Below are positions 1 to 8,252 of a stretch of DNA of 64,000 nucleotides, one piece after another. The stretch comes from CBDCWO01 sp965223405. Its GTDB lineage: Bacteria > Bacteroidota > Bacteroidia > Chitinophagales > Saprospiraceae. The translations under genes and the position numbers were made by a program. The DNA is taken from positions 1,054,001 to 1,118,000 of the forward strand of contig CBDCWO010000006.1 in NCBI GenBank assembly GCA_965223405.1, written 5' to 3'. The notes under the pieces were generated by a model. The model did no database searches. It was not told the origin of the DNA and was given only the letters and a program-made list of their open reading frames with translations. Position 1 is the stretch's first letter, and each line of letters begins with the position of its first letter.

Positions 1-330
1 GCACGGATTGTCTTCCAATTCCAGATTCTCAATGTTTCCTCTTTGAACTAATTGGTTCCGAACAAAAAGATACCTGGTACTATCCCAGCGGTAAATACCA
101 AAGTTAGCCATATCATCAAATTGAGCACCACCTCCCTGACAATCACGGTATAGGTTCATGGTAAACCGGTAGTGCATTGTATTCGCATTAACTATGCCTA
201 AGCACTCATAGGTTAACTCACCACCAATAATGTGTCTGGCTTGCAAAATATCACTGGCTCCAAGACCGATAAATAATAGAACCAGTATTTTATACAGAGG
301 GTACTTGCCATAAACAAGTAATCTTTTCAC
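1..330 (-). CDS. Large secreted protein, N-terminal part only (T9SS type B-like surface protein)
   Basis: The reading frame begins with GTG at 328-330 and runs out of the window at base 1, so only the first 110 codons are visible. The product starts with a basic stretch and a hydrophobic segment (about residues 10-27) that reads as a signal peptide. The mature part opens with RHIIGGELTYECLG, followed by NLYRDCQGGG. This opening is familiar from very long Bacteroidota surface proteins that carry PKD-like repeats and end in a T9SS type B (gliding-motility type) sorting domain; the sorting domain itself would lie outside the window. The gene is divergent from the Sua5-type gene to its right. The call comes from recognising the N-terminal motif only; no catalytic function can be stated. 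Confidence 0.7.
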   Translation of the reverse strand, partial: MKRLLVYGKYPLYKILVLLFIGLGASDILQARHIIGGELTYECLGIVNANTMHYRFTMNLYRDCQGGGAQFDDMANFGIYRWDSTRYLFVRNQLVQRGNIENLELEDNPC

Positions 331-448
331 GAAACATTTTTTTTATAAACTAAAATACCTTTTAACAACGTTCCATTTCCTTGTAATCTATTAATTTGCA
401 CCACTTTTTTAAGGTATTAATCAAATACTTAACAGAATTTTAGCTAAA

Positions 449-1024
449 ATGATGCTAGATTTTGCGAATCTTGAAAATATCGCCCAAATTTTAACGAAAG
501 GTGGAGTTATTTTGTACCCAACGGACACGATATGGGGAATTGGATGTGACGCCTTCAACCGGGAAGCTACTTATCGTATTGCCGATATCAAGAACCGTCC
601 CAGAAATAAACCTTTTATCTTATTAGTAGATGGTATAGACAGACTTAAATCTCTAGTCACTACTATTCATCCACGTATTGAAACATTGCTGCATTATCAT
701 AAAAGACCCCTTACCGTGATCTATGACAAGATCCACAAAAGTGTACCGAGCCATTTGATTAGCTCTGAAGGCACATTAGGCATACGTGTAACACTAAATC
801 CGATATGCAAAAGCATTATCGAACATTCAGACTGTCCACTGATTTCTACATCGGCAAACTTTAGCGGAGATCCATACCCAATTGCCTTTGAAGAAATAAA
901 TCCCCAGATAGTAGCATTATGTGATTATGTAGTAAATCCGCCTCGTAATAAAATACTCTCAGGAGAACCTTCGGTTATTGTAAAATATTCTAAAAAAGGA
1001 GAATTGATCTTTTTACGGGAGTAG
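449..1024 (+). CDS. L-threonylcarbamoyladenylate synthase (Sua5/YciO/YrdC family)
   Basis: A 191-residue single-domain YrdC-like protein. Enzymes of this family make threonylcarbamoyl-AMP from threonine, bicarbonate and ATP, the first step towards t6A at position 37 of ANN-decoding tRNAs. Visible family signatures are PTDTIWG (24-30), the basic KNRPRNKPF motif (48-56) that binds nucleotide and carbonate, and STSAN (133-137). The length fits the short TsaC/YciO type without the C-terminal Sua5 domain. Two ATG codons stand next to each other at the start; the first is used here. The gene stands alone, divergent from the partial surface-protein gene. YciO-type paralogues of lower activity share these motifs, so the exact subfamily is not certain. 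Confidence 0.85.
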   Translation: MMLDFANLENIAQILTKGGVILYPTDTIWGIGCDAFNREATYRIADIKNRPRNKPFILLVDGIDRLKSLVTTIHPRIETLLHYHKRPLTVIYDKIHKSVPSHLISSEGTLGIRVTLNPICKSIIEHSDCPLISTSANFSGDPYPIAFEEINPQIVALCDYVVNPPRNKILSGEPSVIVKYSKKGELIFLRE

Positions 1025-1263
1025 TTTTCAAGCTTGAAAATTACTAATGTGTTAGTGACTAATGACCATTTAGAAATATCCGATGATGCAGATGAGGGTA
1101 GCTGGATTGAATCTATATCGAAAAGCTTCAACTGGCTTTGGCCGGGAATTGTTTTTAACCACTAGTTCCTTGAGGCAGGCTGCAATCTGTGGATTTTTGC
1201 ACTAATTTCATGACTAGCGGCAGAATGTATGAATACCATTTCTCATCTATGACACCTACATAA

Positions 1264-2772
1264 CTAATTGTCCAAAGCAAGGTTAGCGCGGGCAGCTTGT
1301 ACAAATGGATCGTTTTCATCGACCATTTTCAACATTTCCTTTCTTCCCTTAATAAAATACATAAGGTGTTGTTTGAGCTTTTCATCAAAATACTCCTGCC
1401 ATTTTACCTTTTCCGTTAATTCCGTGTATTTAAAGAATTTCAAAAAAATGTGTTCTTGCTGATACCACTCCAATAGCTTTTCAGGTGTATAATTATAAAT
1501 CTCAGGTTTCTCTTTAATTAATTCGTATAGAAAAGGATACATTTTTCGAACAGTTTGCCTGGATGCATCCAGATATTGTAAACTATCAACGGGAACAAAA
1601 ATATCCGGTACAATTCCTCCACCTCCGTACACTGCTTTACCAGAGTTGGTATAATATATCTGTGAATCAATCACTTGCATTTTTTCTGCCAACAACATTT
1701 CTCCATTATCCCATCGATCGTGTAATTCTTCCCGGTATGCATCTCTGTTGGCATAAGATTTCTGAATCATCCTTCCACTGGGAGTATAGTACTTTTCTAC
1801 CGTTAATAGCAACGCCGAGCCATCAGTCAATTTAAATTCTTTTTGAACCAATCCTTTACCAAAAGAACGACGACCTATAATAGTAGCCCGATCCCAATCC
1901 TGAAGGGCACCGGCTAAAATTTCACTGGCAGAGGCGGAACCTTCATCTATAAATACAATGACATTCCTAAGGTCAAAAAAGGGATTTCCACGAGATTTGT
2001 ATTCATTTTTTTGTCCGTATTTATTCTGAGTATATACCAATAATCTTCCCTTTTCATCAAAAAGTTGTCCCAATATCTGTACAACCTGTTGTAAATAGCC
2101 TCCCGGATTCTGCCTCAAGTCAATGATTAAGTTTTCCAGTTCATGATTTTCTACTAACGCTTCCAGAGATTCCATAAATTCTTTATAACTCCGGTTGTTA
2201 AAACGAGATAAGGTGATCAATCCTGTTTTGGCCTCCAACATCCTGCTATCATAAACGCTCGGGATATAAATAACTTCCTTCTGCATTCGACGGAGTTCCG
2301 TGGTCCCTCCTCTTTTGATCACTTTAACCTCCAGTGTTTTCTCGTGGTCACTTTTTATATAATCCTTAAAGTTAGTTTGATCTTTTTCATTAGGAACGGT
2401 CAACACATCTCCAGGTTTAAGGTCAATCTTTGCTGCCGGTGATCCGGGTATGGTATTGAGGATCACTACGGAATCACCATAATCAAAATACTCAGCACCA
2501 ATTCCCACATATTGCCCTTCTCGGGCATAAGCCTCAGCTTCATATATGTCGGCACTCAAATACATAGAATGAGGATCCAACTGTCTTACCAGCCCGATGA
2601 TAGCCTTTTCGGTCAATTCTTTCTGATCCAACGTGTCGACATACCGGGATTGCAAGTAGTTTAAGACCTCATTGAGTTTACCATATTCAATGAAATCCAT
2701 CTTATCAGATTGATAAATAAATCCCAGACGCGGATACATTTTAATACCGATAATCATACCGAATGTCAGCAT
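1264..2772 (-). CDS. S41 family C-terminal processing peptidase (CtpA/Tsp-like)
   Basis: A periplasmic serine protease that cleaves or trims C-termini of envelope proteins. From the ATG at 2772 (502 residues) the order is a short hydrophobic start, a helical N-terminal domain, a PDZ domain (about 88-160, with GDVL at 121-124), and the S41 core with IDLRQNPGG (217-225), the nucleophile motif GSASASE (278-284) and the catalytic lysine in FGKG (Lys306). The ATG cuts into the membrane/signal segment: the open frame continues upstream to a TAA at 2821-2823 and adds 15 codons reading ISRKYKIYQPLLLAF, which resembles the usual N-terminus of this family. The only plausible initiator there is ATT at 2815-2817. 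A TAATTTTG promoter-like box lies just upstream at 2837-2844. The gene is monocistronic and divergent from the Lrp-type regulator. Confidence 0.9.
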   Translation of the reverse strand: MLTFGMIIGIKMYPRLGFIYQSDKMDFIEYGKLNEVLNYLQSRYVDTLDQKELTEKAIIGLVRQLDPHSMYLSADIYEAEAYAREGQYVGIGAEYFDYGDSVVILNTIPGSPAAKIDLKPGDVLTVPNEKDQTNFKDYIKSDHEKTLEVKVIKRGGTTELRRMQKEVIYIPSVYDSRMLEAKTGLITLSRFNNRSYKEFMESLEALVENHELENLIIDLRQNPGGYLQQVVQILGQLFDEKGRLLVYTQNKYGQKNEYKSRGNPFFDLRNVIVFIDEGSASASEILAGALQDWDRATIIGRRSFGKGLVQKEFKLTDGSALLLTVEKYYTPSGRMIQKSYANRDAYREELHDRWDNGEMLLAEKMQVIDSQIYYTNSGKAVYGGGGIVPDIFVPVDSLQYLDASRQTVRKMYPFLYELIKEKPEIYNYTPEKLLEWYQQEHIFLKFFKYTELTEKVKWQEYFDEKLKQHLMYFIKGRKEMLKMVDENDPFVQAARANLALDN

Positions 2773-2976
2773 GAAGGCAAGTAAAAGTGGTTGATATATC
2801 TTATATTTCCGGCTAATTGCTTATGAATATTTTTTGCAAAATTAATACTTAATCATTACTGTTGTTGAAATTTAGTGATCATTATCCGTCTTTTTTACTG
2901 TTATAGTCAGAATCTCAAAGGAATTTTTAACTAGAAAAGACCATCATTACCATAAACAAAGCTTTAAGCCAAAATT

Positions 2977-3441
2977 ATGAGTGAAATAGACAAATTGGAT
3001 AAACAAATTCTAGCCCTTCTAATGGAAAATGCCAATACTCCCTACACCGAAATAGCTAAAAAGCTATTCGTATCAGGCGGGACAGTTCACGTGCGGATGA
3101 AAAAGCTAGAGCAAATGGGGGTCGTAAAAGGATCGCACCTGGAAGTCAATTATTCCGCTCTGGGATACGATATCACTGCTTTTCTTGGGATTTACTTAGA
3201 GAAGAGTTCGCTTTACGATGAAGTTCAACAAAAATTATCACAGATACCGGAAGTAACAGCTGCTCATTACACAACGGGAGTATACAGCATATTTGCAAAA
3301 ATTATCTGTCGGGATACAGATCACTTAAGAATAATATTGCATGATAAAATACAAATGATTAAAGGAATCCAACGTACAGAAACTTTTATCTCCCTCCAAG
3401 AAAGTATAAACCGGTCTATAAATGTTCTGGAGGACAACTAA
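2977..3441 (+). CDS. Lrp/AsnC family transcriptional regulator
   Basis: A 154-residue one-domain-plus-one regulator. The N-terminus (about 3-60) is a winged helix-turn-helix that begins IDKLDKQILALLMENA and includes the recognition helix SGGTVHVRMKKL. The C-terminal half (about 65-150) is an RAM/AsnC ligand-binding domain, which in this family forms octamers and senses amino acids or other small molecules. The length is typical. It sits between the S41 protease gene and the structured RNA/rpoD region, with no partner gene in the same direction, so its targets cannot be read from context. The family call is firm; the ligand is unknown. Confidence 0.92.
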   Translation: MSEIDKLDKQILALLMENANTPYTEIAKKLFVSGGTVHVRMKKLEQMGVVKGSHLEVNYSALGYDITAFLGIYLEKSSLYDEVQQKLSQIPEVTAAHYTTGVYSIFAKIICRDTDHLRIILHDKIQMIKGIQRTETFISLQESINRSINVLEDN

Positions 3442-3482
3442 TAGACCGGTATCTGAATAGATATAAACTTAATCAAGTGTTA

Positions 3483-3698
3483 TGTCATGTTTGAATGACG
3501 TGTGGGATTATAGTGAAGTTCTCTCACCTAGCCGAGTTAACGAGTCTCTGCGGAGTCCGTGACACTTGCGGTGTGCCGGTGCGAGCACGCTCGGAAGGAA
3601 GAAGTATCGAAGATATTTACCTTTACGGCATTTCGAGACTCCCGATCAGACATTCACGAGTTATGCCAAAGCACAATGAGTCGTTCTCCAACATGGTA
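3483..3698 (+). ncRNA. Structured RNA candidate, possibly 6S-like
   Basis: This gap between the Lrp-type gene and rpoD folds into a long rod by eye. The closing stem pairs 3486-3491 (CATGTT) with 3690-3695 (AACATG), and 3493-3499 (GAATGAC) with 3680-3686 (GTCGTTC, one wobble). Further in, 3501-3504 pairs with 3672-3675, 3513-3517 (GTGAA) with 3653-3657 (TTCAC), and 3532-3536 (CCGAG) with 3590-3594 (CTCGG). A side hairpin TATC-GAA-GATA lies at 3605-3615. The GC-rich segment GGTGCGAGCACGCTCGG resembles the conserved end region of 6S RNA (GGTGAGCATGCTCGG in E. coli). A rod of about 216 nt with an open middle fits 6S RNA, which binds the housekeeping RNA polymerase, and Bacteroidota have a 6S type described as Flavo-1/6S-Flavo. 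The identity is an inference from shape and one motif; the plus strand is chosen from that motif. Confidence 0.5.
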
Positions 3699-3748
3699 CA
3701 GGCTTAAAATATACCTAATCTTCCCATCAATTTAAGCTTGACTTAGCT

Positions 3749-4618
3749 CTAGGCTCCTAGATAATGTTTGAGCAATTTGCTCCTTGATGCGGATCTCAAT
3801 TTATTTATCGCTTTGTCCTTAATTTGCCGTACTCTTTCCCGCGTAAGTCCAAATTTATCTCCAATATCCTCAAGGGACATTGGATGCTCCACTCCAATTC
3901 CAAAATACAATTTTATTACATCGCATTGTCTCTCTGTCAGCGTTGAAAGTGATCTTTCAATTTCCTTGCGCAACGATTCTTTATATGCTAGTCCCTGATC
4001 GGTATTGGGAGTATTGTCATTTTCCAATACATCCAACAGCGAATTATCTTCACCATCTACAAAAGGAGCATCCATGCTCACATGTCTGGCGGCTACACCT
4101 AAAGTGGTTTCGACCTCCTCACTTGGAATTTCCAATAAGTTGGCAAGTTCCTCTACCGAGGGTTCACGTTCAAATTCCTGCTCTAATTCACTAAAAGCTC
4201 GGTTGATTTTGTTCAAAGAACCTACCTTATTCAAAGGTAACCGAACAATCCTGGATTGCTCAGCAAGTGCCTGTAAGATAGATTGTCTAATCCACCATAC
4301 AGCATATGAAATAAATTTAAATCCTCGAGTCTCATCAAAACGCTGTGCTGCTTTTATTAAGCCGAGATTTCCTTCATTAATTAGATCTGAAAGGGATAAT
4401 CCTTGATTTTGATACTGTTTTGCTACAGAGACTACAAAACGAAGATTCGCTTTGGTAAGTTTCTCAAGTGCTTCCTGATCACCTTCTTTGATTTTTTTGG
4501 CCAAATCTACCTCTTCCTCCGGAGTCAGTAGATCAACTTTACCAATCTCCTGTAGATACTTCTCCAAAGATTGGCTTTCTCGGTTAGTGATAGACTTAGT
4601 AATTTTTAATTGCCTCAT
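3749..4618 (-). CDS. rpoD: Primary sigma factor RpoD/SigA (short Bacteroidota form)
   Basis: A 289-residue sigma-70 with the regions in the usual order. Region 1.2 starts near residue 17 (SLEKYLQEIGKVDLLTPEEE). Region 2 contains RFVVSVAKQYQNQGLSLSDL, GNLGLIKAAQRFD, and the -10 recognition helix FISYAVWWIRQSI. Region 3 lies in the middle, and region 4 near the C-terminus has LTERQCDVIKLYFG and a helix-turn-helix ending TRERVRQIKDKAINKLR. It lacks the acidic region 1.1 and the large non-conserved region of proteobacterial RpoD, which is normal for Bacteroidota housekeeping sigma factors. It stands alone, with a well-matched promoter at 4718-4748 and a leader of roughly 90 nt. The structured RNA candidate lies just beyond its 3' end in the opposite direction. 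Confidence 0.95.
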   Translation of the reverse strand: MRQLKITKSITNRESQSLEKYLQEIGKVDLLTPEEEVDLAKKIKEGDQEALEKLTKANLRFVVSVAKQYQNQGLSLSDLINEGNLGLIKAAQRFDETRGFKFISYAVWWIRQSILQALAEQSRIVRLPLNKVGSLNKINRAFSELEQEFEREPSVEELANLLEIPSEEVETTLGVAARHVSMDAPFVDGEDNSLLDVLENDNTPNTDQGLAYKESLRKEIERSLSTLTERQCDVIKLYFGIGVEHPMSLEDIGDKFGLTRERVRQIKDKAINKLRSASRSKLLKHYLGA

Positions 4619-4717
4619 TCAATTACTGGTTTTAATTTAACTATTTGTCCTAGTTATTTAATCGACTTATCAGATTAGGAAAATTGGTTATTCTGGATAT
4701 TTTTACAAAACAAACTG

Positions 4718-4748
4718 CAAAGGTACGATTTTAAATATTCTAGTTCAA
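4718..4748 (-). promoter_or_regulatory. Promoter of rpoD (Bacteroidota consensus)
   Basis: On the minus strand this reads TTG (4746-4748), a spacer of 20 bp, then TACCTTTG (4718-4725) followed by C. This matches the Bacteroidota housekeeping consensus TTG-N17-23-TAnnTTTG exactly at the -7 box. Transcription would start near 4711, giving rpoD an untranslated leader of about 90 nt. Confidence 0.7.
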
Positions 4749-4903
4749 GAGAAAATACTATTCATTTAGCACTCTATTTCTCTGATAAACAATAACATTA
4801 ATGGTTAAAAAGTTTCTATCTTTTGAAAAAATATTAATAATAGTAAATGGTAATAGGTAAAAATACTTATATTCCCCCCCATTCAAGTAAAAGAGGTATA
4901 TAA

Positions 4904-5284
4904 ATGTCGAGAGTTTCAATAGATTTGGAGTTTATTTTCAGAGCCTCTCCAGCTATATTGTATAAATTTCTTACCGCACCAGCCTGCCTTATCAGGTGGT
5001 TTTGCGATGGTGTCGATATCAATAAGGAAACCTATTCATTCGAATGGCAAGGATATGTAGAAGATGCCGAAATGATTGATGATATCGAAGAAGAAAGAAT
5101 TCGTTTCAGGTGGCTTGATGCCGAAGATAGTTCGGAATATTTTGAGTTCAGAATGTATAAATCACCAATCACTGAAGAGACGGTATTAGAAATTACAGAC
5201 TTTTGCGATGAGGATGAAGTAGATGACCAAAAATTGCTTTGGGAATCCCAAATAGCTAAGCTGCGTAAAGAAACTGGTGGTTAA
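4904..5284 (+). CDS. START-like domain protein (SRPBCC superfamily)
   Basis: A 126-residue cytoplasmic protein without signal peptide or membrane segment. It looks like the short START-like/AHSA1-related proteins common in Bacteroidota: an initial strand (VSIDLEFIFRASPAILYKFL), a helix containing LIRWFCDGVDI, and a run of alternating strands ending in a C-terminal helix. The fold forms a hydrophobic pocket or binds a partner protein; the substrate is not known. The product is very acidic, especially around 75-105. AGAGG stands seven bases before the ATG. The gene is 24 bp upstream of the small secreted protein in the same direction and may be cotranscribed with it. Confidence 0.75.
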   Translation: MSRVSIDLEFIFRASPAILYKFLTAPACLIRWFCDGVDINKETYSFEWQGYVEDAEMIDDIEEERIRFRWLDAEDSSEYFEFRMYKSPITEETVLEITDFCDEDEVDDQKLLWESQIAKLRKETGG

Positions 5285-5308
5285 TTCTCTACTTTTTACA
5301 TTTTCCGC

Positions 5309-5863
5309 ATGAAAATAAAGGCTCCATGTATATCTAAATTGCAATACATTACCATTTTTGTAGCCTCAATCGCTTTCATCTTTCTTGCCAGTTCTAAAGG
5401 TGCCATGCCGGAAGCTACCGGCGCACCAGGAGAAATTACTTGCGGAATATCAATCTGTCACAACCAGACTCCAAATTTAGGTCCTGGAAAAATCAAACTG
5501 TCACTAACCGAGAAAGCCAATTCAAACCTTAAAGCGTATGATATCTCACTCCAGTTACTGTACTCCGATCGAGAAAAACATGGTTTTGAAATATTAGCAT
5601 TGGATCATAATCAGAATAACGCAGGGAAGTGGATTATCCAAGACACCTCCTACATCCAACTAAAATCTGGTTTTAAACATACCAGCCGTCAATATTTAAC
5701 CCATACTGAAAAAGGAAATGATACAAAAAAATGGAATTTTCAATGGATTCCTCCGGAGCAACATACTCAAGTCACTTTCTATGTGTCAATGATTGCTGCC
5801 AACAATAACCTGAATAATTTTGGAGATCTGTTCTATCATCGTACCATATCTTTTACGCCCTAG
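5309..5863 (+). CDS. Secreted protein with choice-of-anchor V / Reeler-like domain
   Basis: A 184-residue exported protein. A basic start and hydrophobic stretch (about 14-28) form a signal peptide. The mature N-terminus carries GAPGEITCGISICH, which matches the opening of the 'choice-of-anchor V' domains of Bacteroidota; the rest is predicted beta-sandwich. In larger family members this domain precedes a T9SS sorting domain, but here the protein ends right after it, so it is a short stand-alone form. The C-x4-C-H arrangement is a possible non-standard haem c or disulfide site; nothing else in the sequence decides between them. It follows the START-like gene closely and converges on the ferredoxin reductase gene. 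Confidence 0.6.
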   Translation: MKIKAPCISKLQYITIFVASIAFIFLASSKGAMPEATGAPGEITCGISICHNQTPNLGPGKIKLSLTEKANSNLKAYDISLQLLYSDREKHGFEILALDHNQNNAGKWIIQDTSYIQLKSGFKHTSRQYLTHTEKGNDTKKWNFQWIPPEQHTQVTFYVSMIAANNNLNNFGDLFYHRTISFTP

Positions 5864-5949
5864 TTGATGGATTATTACAATTAATACTTTACCTGAAGTA
5901 TTTTCCTACATCTTTTTGAAGCGATACATTAAATTAACCTGCAGATAAG

Positions 5950-6951
5950 TTAGAACTCGTTAACCCCAGCCACAGTAGTATACTTGAATGACGGCTTCTT
6001 ATCCGGAAATATTTTCTTAAAAGCAAATTGACACATTATGGCCGCTTCATGAAAACCGCATAGTATTAACTTTAATTTTCCGGGATAGTGATTGATATCG
6101 CCCACGGCATATATACCTTCTATGTTAGTACTGTAATCCAGGGCATTATTAACCTTTATGGCATTGCGATGAAGTTCAAGTCCCCAATTGGCCAGGGGGC
6201 CCAACTTTGGCGATAATCCAAACAATGGGATAAAGTAATCCACATTAACCAAGGTAGAAGTCTCCTCATTTTTGATCAACACGGCACTAAGTTTTCTTTC
6301 ACCATGAAGTTCTTTAACTTGAGACGAGGTGAACAATTTAATCCTATTGTTTCTTGATAGATCGAGCACTTTGTCTACAGAGTCAGGTGCACCCCTGAAT
6401 TCCTTTCGGCGGTGAACTAAAGTTAATTCTTGTACAATTTCAGCCAGGTGAATGGTCCAATCAAGAGCAGAATCTCCACCACCGGCGATGACAATTTTTT
6501 TATTGCGATATTTCTCCGGGTTTTTTATCATATAATCTACACCCTGATCTTCAAATTCTTCAATCCGGTCCAGATTCGGTTTTCTCGGTTCAAAGGAACC
6601 TAACCCACCAGCAATCACAATAACCGGTGCCTCCACTTCAGTCCCCCTGTTGGTGACTACTCGAAATCCGGACTCCAATTTAACTAATGTTTCCGCTCTT
6701 TCACCCAGCGTGAATCCCGGTTTAAATGGTTCAATTTGTTTTAATAAATTATCAATAAGACCTTGTGCCATGATTTCAGGAAATCCTGGAATGTCATAAA
6801 TTGGTTTTTTGGGATAAATTTCTGCAAGCTGTCCACCGCACACCGGTAGTGCATCGATGATATGGCAACGAATTTTTAAAAGTCCCGCCTCAAATACCGT
6901 AAACAAACCGCAGGGCCCGGCTCCAACGATTAACATATCAGTCTTGATCAT
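5950..6951 (-). CDS. Ferredoxin--NADP reductase, thioredoxin-reductase-like type
   Basis: A 333-residue flavoprotein of the YumC/FNR2 type, which passes electrons between NADPH and ferredoxin or flavodoxin in the cytoplasm. The FAD-binding Rossmann motif GAGPCG is at 10-15, a GGQL-containing segment follows near 40 (PVCGGQLAEIYPKKPIYDIP), the NADP-binding motif GGGDSALDW is near 158-166, and the C-terminal FAD segment GIYAVGDINHYPG is near 280. There is no CxxC redox pair of the true thioredoxin reductases, which supports the FNR assignment. The length is typical. The gene stands alone and converges on the small secreted protein gene. Confidence 0.88.
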   Translation of the reverse strand: MIKTDMLIVGAGPCGLFTVFEAGLLKIRCHIIDALPVCGGQLAEIYPKKPIYDIPGFPEIMAQGLIDNLLKQIEPFKPGFTLGERAETLVKLESGFRVVTNRGTEVEAPVIVIAGGLGSFEPRKPNLDRIEEFEDQGVDYMIKNPEKYRNKKIVIAGGGDSALDWTIHLAEIVQELTLVHRRKEFRGAPDSVDKVLDLSRNNRIKLFTSSQVKELHGERKLSAVLIKNEETSTLVNVDYFIPLFGLSPKLGPLANWGLELHRNAIKVNNALDYSTNIEGIYAVGDINHYPGKLKLILCGFHEAAIMCQFAFKKIFPDKKPSFKYTTVAGVNEF

Positions 6952-7284
6952 AAAAATTCAAATTTTGCGCGAAGATAAGAGTTGATGAGGTTCCATCCTA
7001 ATCCATTCAGGCAAGGTATTTATTTCGGATAGATTCATAAGTACTAACAACAACATGGTGAGCAAATACTACTTTTATTATTGCCACTTCTAATTGTGAT
7101 ATTAAATCCTCAATTTTGCATCATGGGCTTTAAGAAAGATGGACTAAAATACTCTTTTCAAAATAAGATGAAGAACTTCACCCGACCTAACCTTAATCTA
7201 CAAATTGGTTAAAGTAGCTGGCATTTACCAAAATAAAATTCAATTTCCGGATAGAACACTTGCCAATAGCGTTGCGGAATACTC
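6952..7284. other. Non-coding gap of 333 bp
   Basis: AT-rich sequence between two minus-strand genes. It must contain the promoter of the ferredoxin reductase gene. A 29-codon frame at 7123-7212 is too short and featureless to call. No hairpin with a T-run or clear promoter pair was recognised. Confidence 0.5.
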
Positions 7285-8076
7285 CTATTTCCCAATAAGG
7301 TAATATGCGGCCGTGGATACAAAGTCCCTGATGTATGGAATGGAAGCTATTATATCCAATTGTTTGCGGGTTTTCAAACCAAACTTATATTGGTAAATAG
7401 GGTTAGTTAAATACAACTTTCTATTTATAATCTTAAAACCTGAATCGTCGACTATTTTTTCAAATCTTTCTATTGTTATCCCGGTATCTTTAATTTCTTT
7501 CATCGCCCTAACAGCCCCGTTTGATTCTTTAGCCATTTTCAATACACTGCGGTACAAGGGCCATGGAAGTAAATGAAAGTAGGGTGTTTTAGACAATACT
7601 TTATGGGTTAACATCTGTTGATGGCCTCCGAATGGCATTAACCATGGAGGAAAACCAAAAAAGACCACACCTCCAGGATTCAAAAATTTATGCAATTCCG
7701 GAACAAATCTTTCCTGTTGTGGAATGTGCTCAATGACATCTTTTAAGATTACGATATCATATTTTGTGGCAAGATCTCTATCCGGATCAATTAAATAAAT
7801 ATCACGATTGAGAAAATCCACTTTCCCCTGATCCATGTATTCCCGAAGAAAATTCTTCGCTTTTTCCATCCGGGCTTCAACTAATTCAATACCCGTTCCA
7901 CTATGCCCTTTATCTAAAAATGCTTTCAGAACACCTCCCTCACCACATCCAATTTCTAATACGCGCAGGGGATTTTGGATAGGATAACATTGTTCTATAA
8001 ATGGGAAAATATAGTGCTCGGTTACTTCTGCTGTAAACTTAAAATAACGCTCTTTGTCGCGATGAAATTCATACAT
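7285..8076 (-). CDS. Class I SAM-dependent methyltransferase
   Basis: A 263-residue protein with a Rossmann-fold methyltransferase core. Motif I is VLEIGCGEG (39-47), motif II ends in GIEL, and motif IV is DIVILKDVIEHIP. The HIPQ-x-x-RF segment followed by LNPGGVVFFGFPPW is typical of the Methyltransf_11/23 group of ubiquinone/lipid or sugar methyltransferases. A C-terminal extension of about 80 residues (after FGGHQQM) probably shapes the substrate site. No glycan or quinone gene stands beside it, so the acceptor cannot be inferred. It could belong to a small minus-strand group with the HAD gene, but the 176-bp spacing argues against a tight operon. Confidence 0.82.
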   Translation of the reverse strand: MYEFHRDKERYFKFTAEVTEHYIFPFIEQCYPIQNPLRVLEIGCGEGGVLKAFLDKGHSGTGIELVEARMEKAKNFLREYMDQGKVDFLNRDIYLIDPDRDLATKYDIVILKDVIEHIPQQERFVPELHKFLNPGGVVFFGFPPWLMPFGGHQQMLTHKVLSKTPYFHLLPWPLYRSVLKMAKESNGAVRAMKEIKDTGITIERFEKIVDDSGFKIINRKLYLTNPIYQYKFGLKTRKQLDIIASIPYIRDFVSTAAYYLIGK

Positions 8077-8252
8077 ATGGTAAAATTAGCAATATATCCT
8101 AATTCTTGTTTCATCCCTAACGGATTTCTAAGGTTGATCCCAAAATTCGCTGAACAAATTTGGAAGATGTAATTAATGTATTCATTTCTATCGCTGAGTT
8201 TATCCGCTCATCGAAGCAGGATATTGAACCCTTGGCCTAGATGATGGTCTTC

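Noticed and set aside
1034..1165. 43-codon frame from TTG after the Sua5-type gene
   Set aside because: Short, weak start codon and no recognisable sequence; chance is likely. It could be the decayed end of a gene.
3495..3707. 70-codon frame over the structured RNA
   Set aside because: It coincides with the RNA stems, has no domain, and the pairing explains the sequence better than coding does.
4005..4406. 133-codon frame opposite rpoD
   Set aside because: Antisense shadow of a highly conserved gene.
7123..7212. 29-codon frame starting MGFKKDGLKYSF
   Set aside because: Too short, no support; a resemblance to the start of small DUF proteins is too weak to call a remnant.
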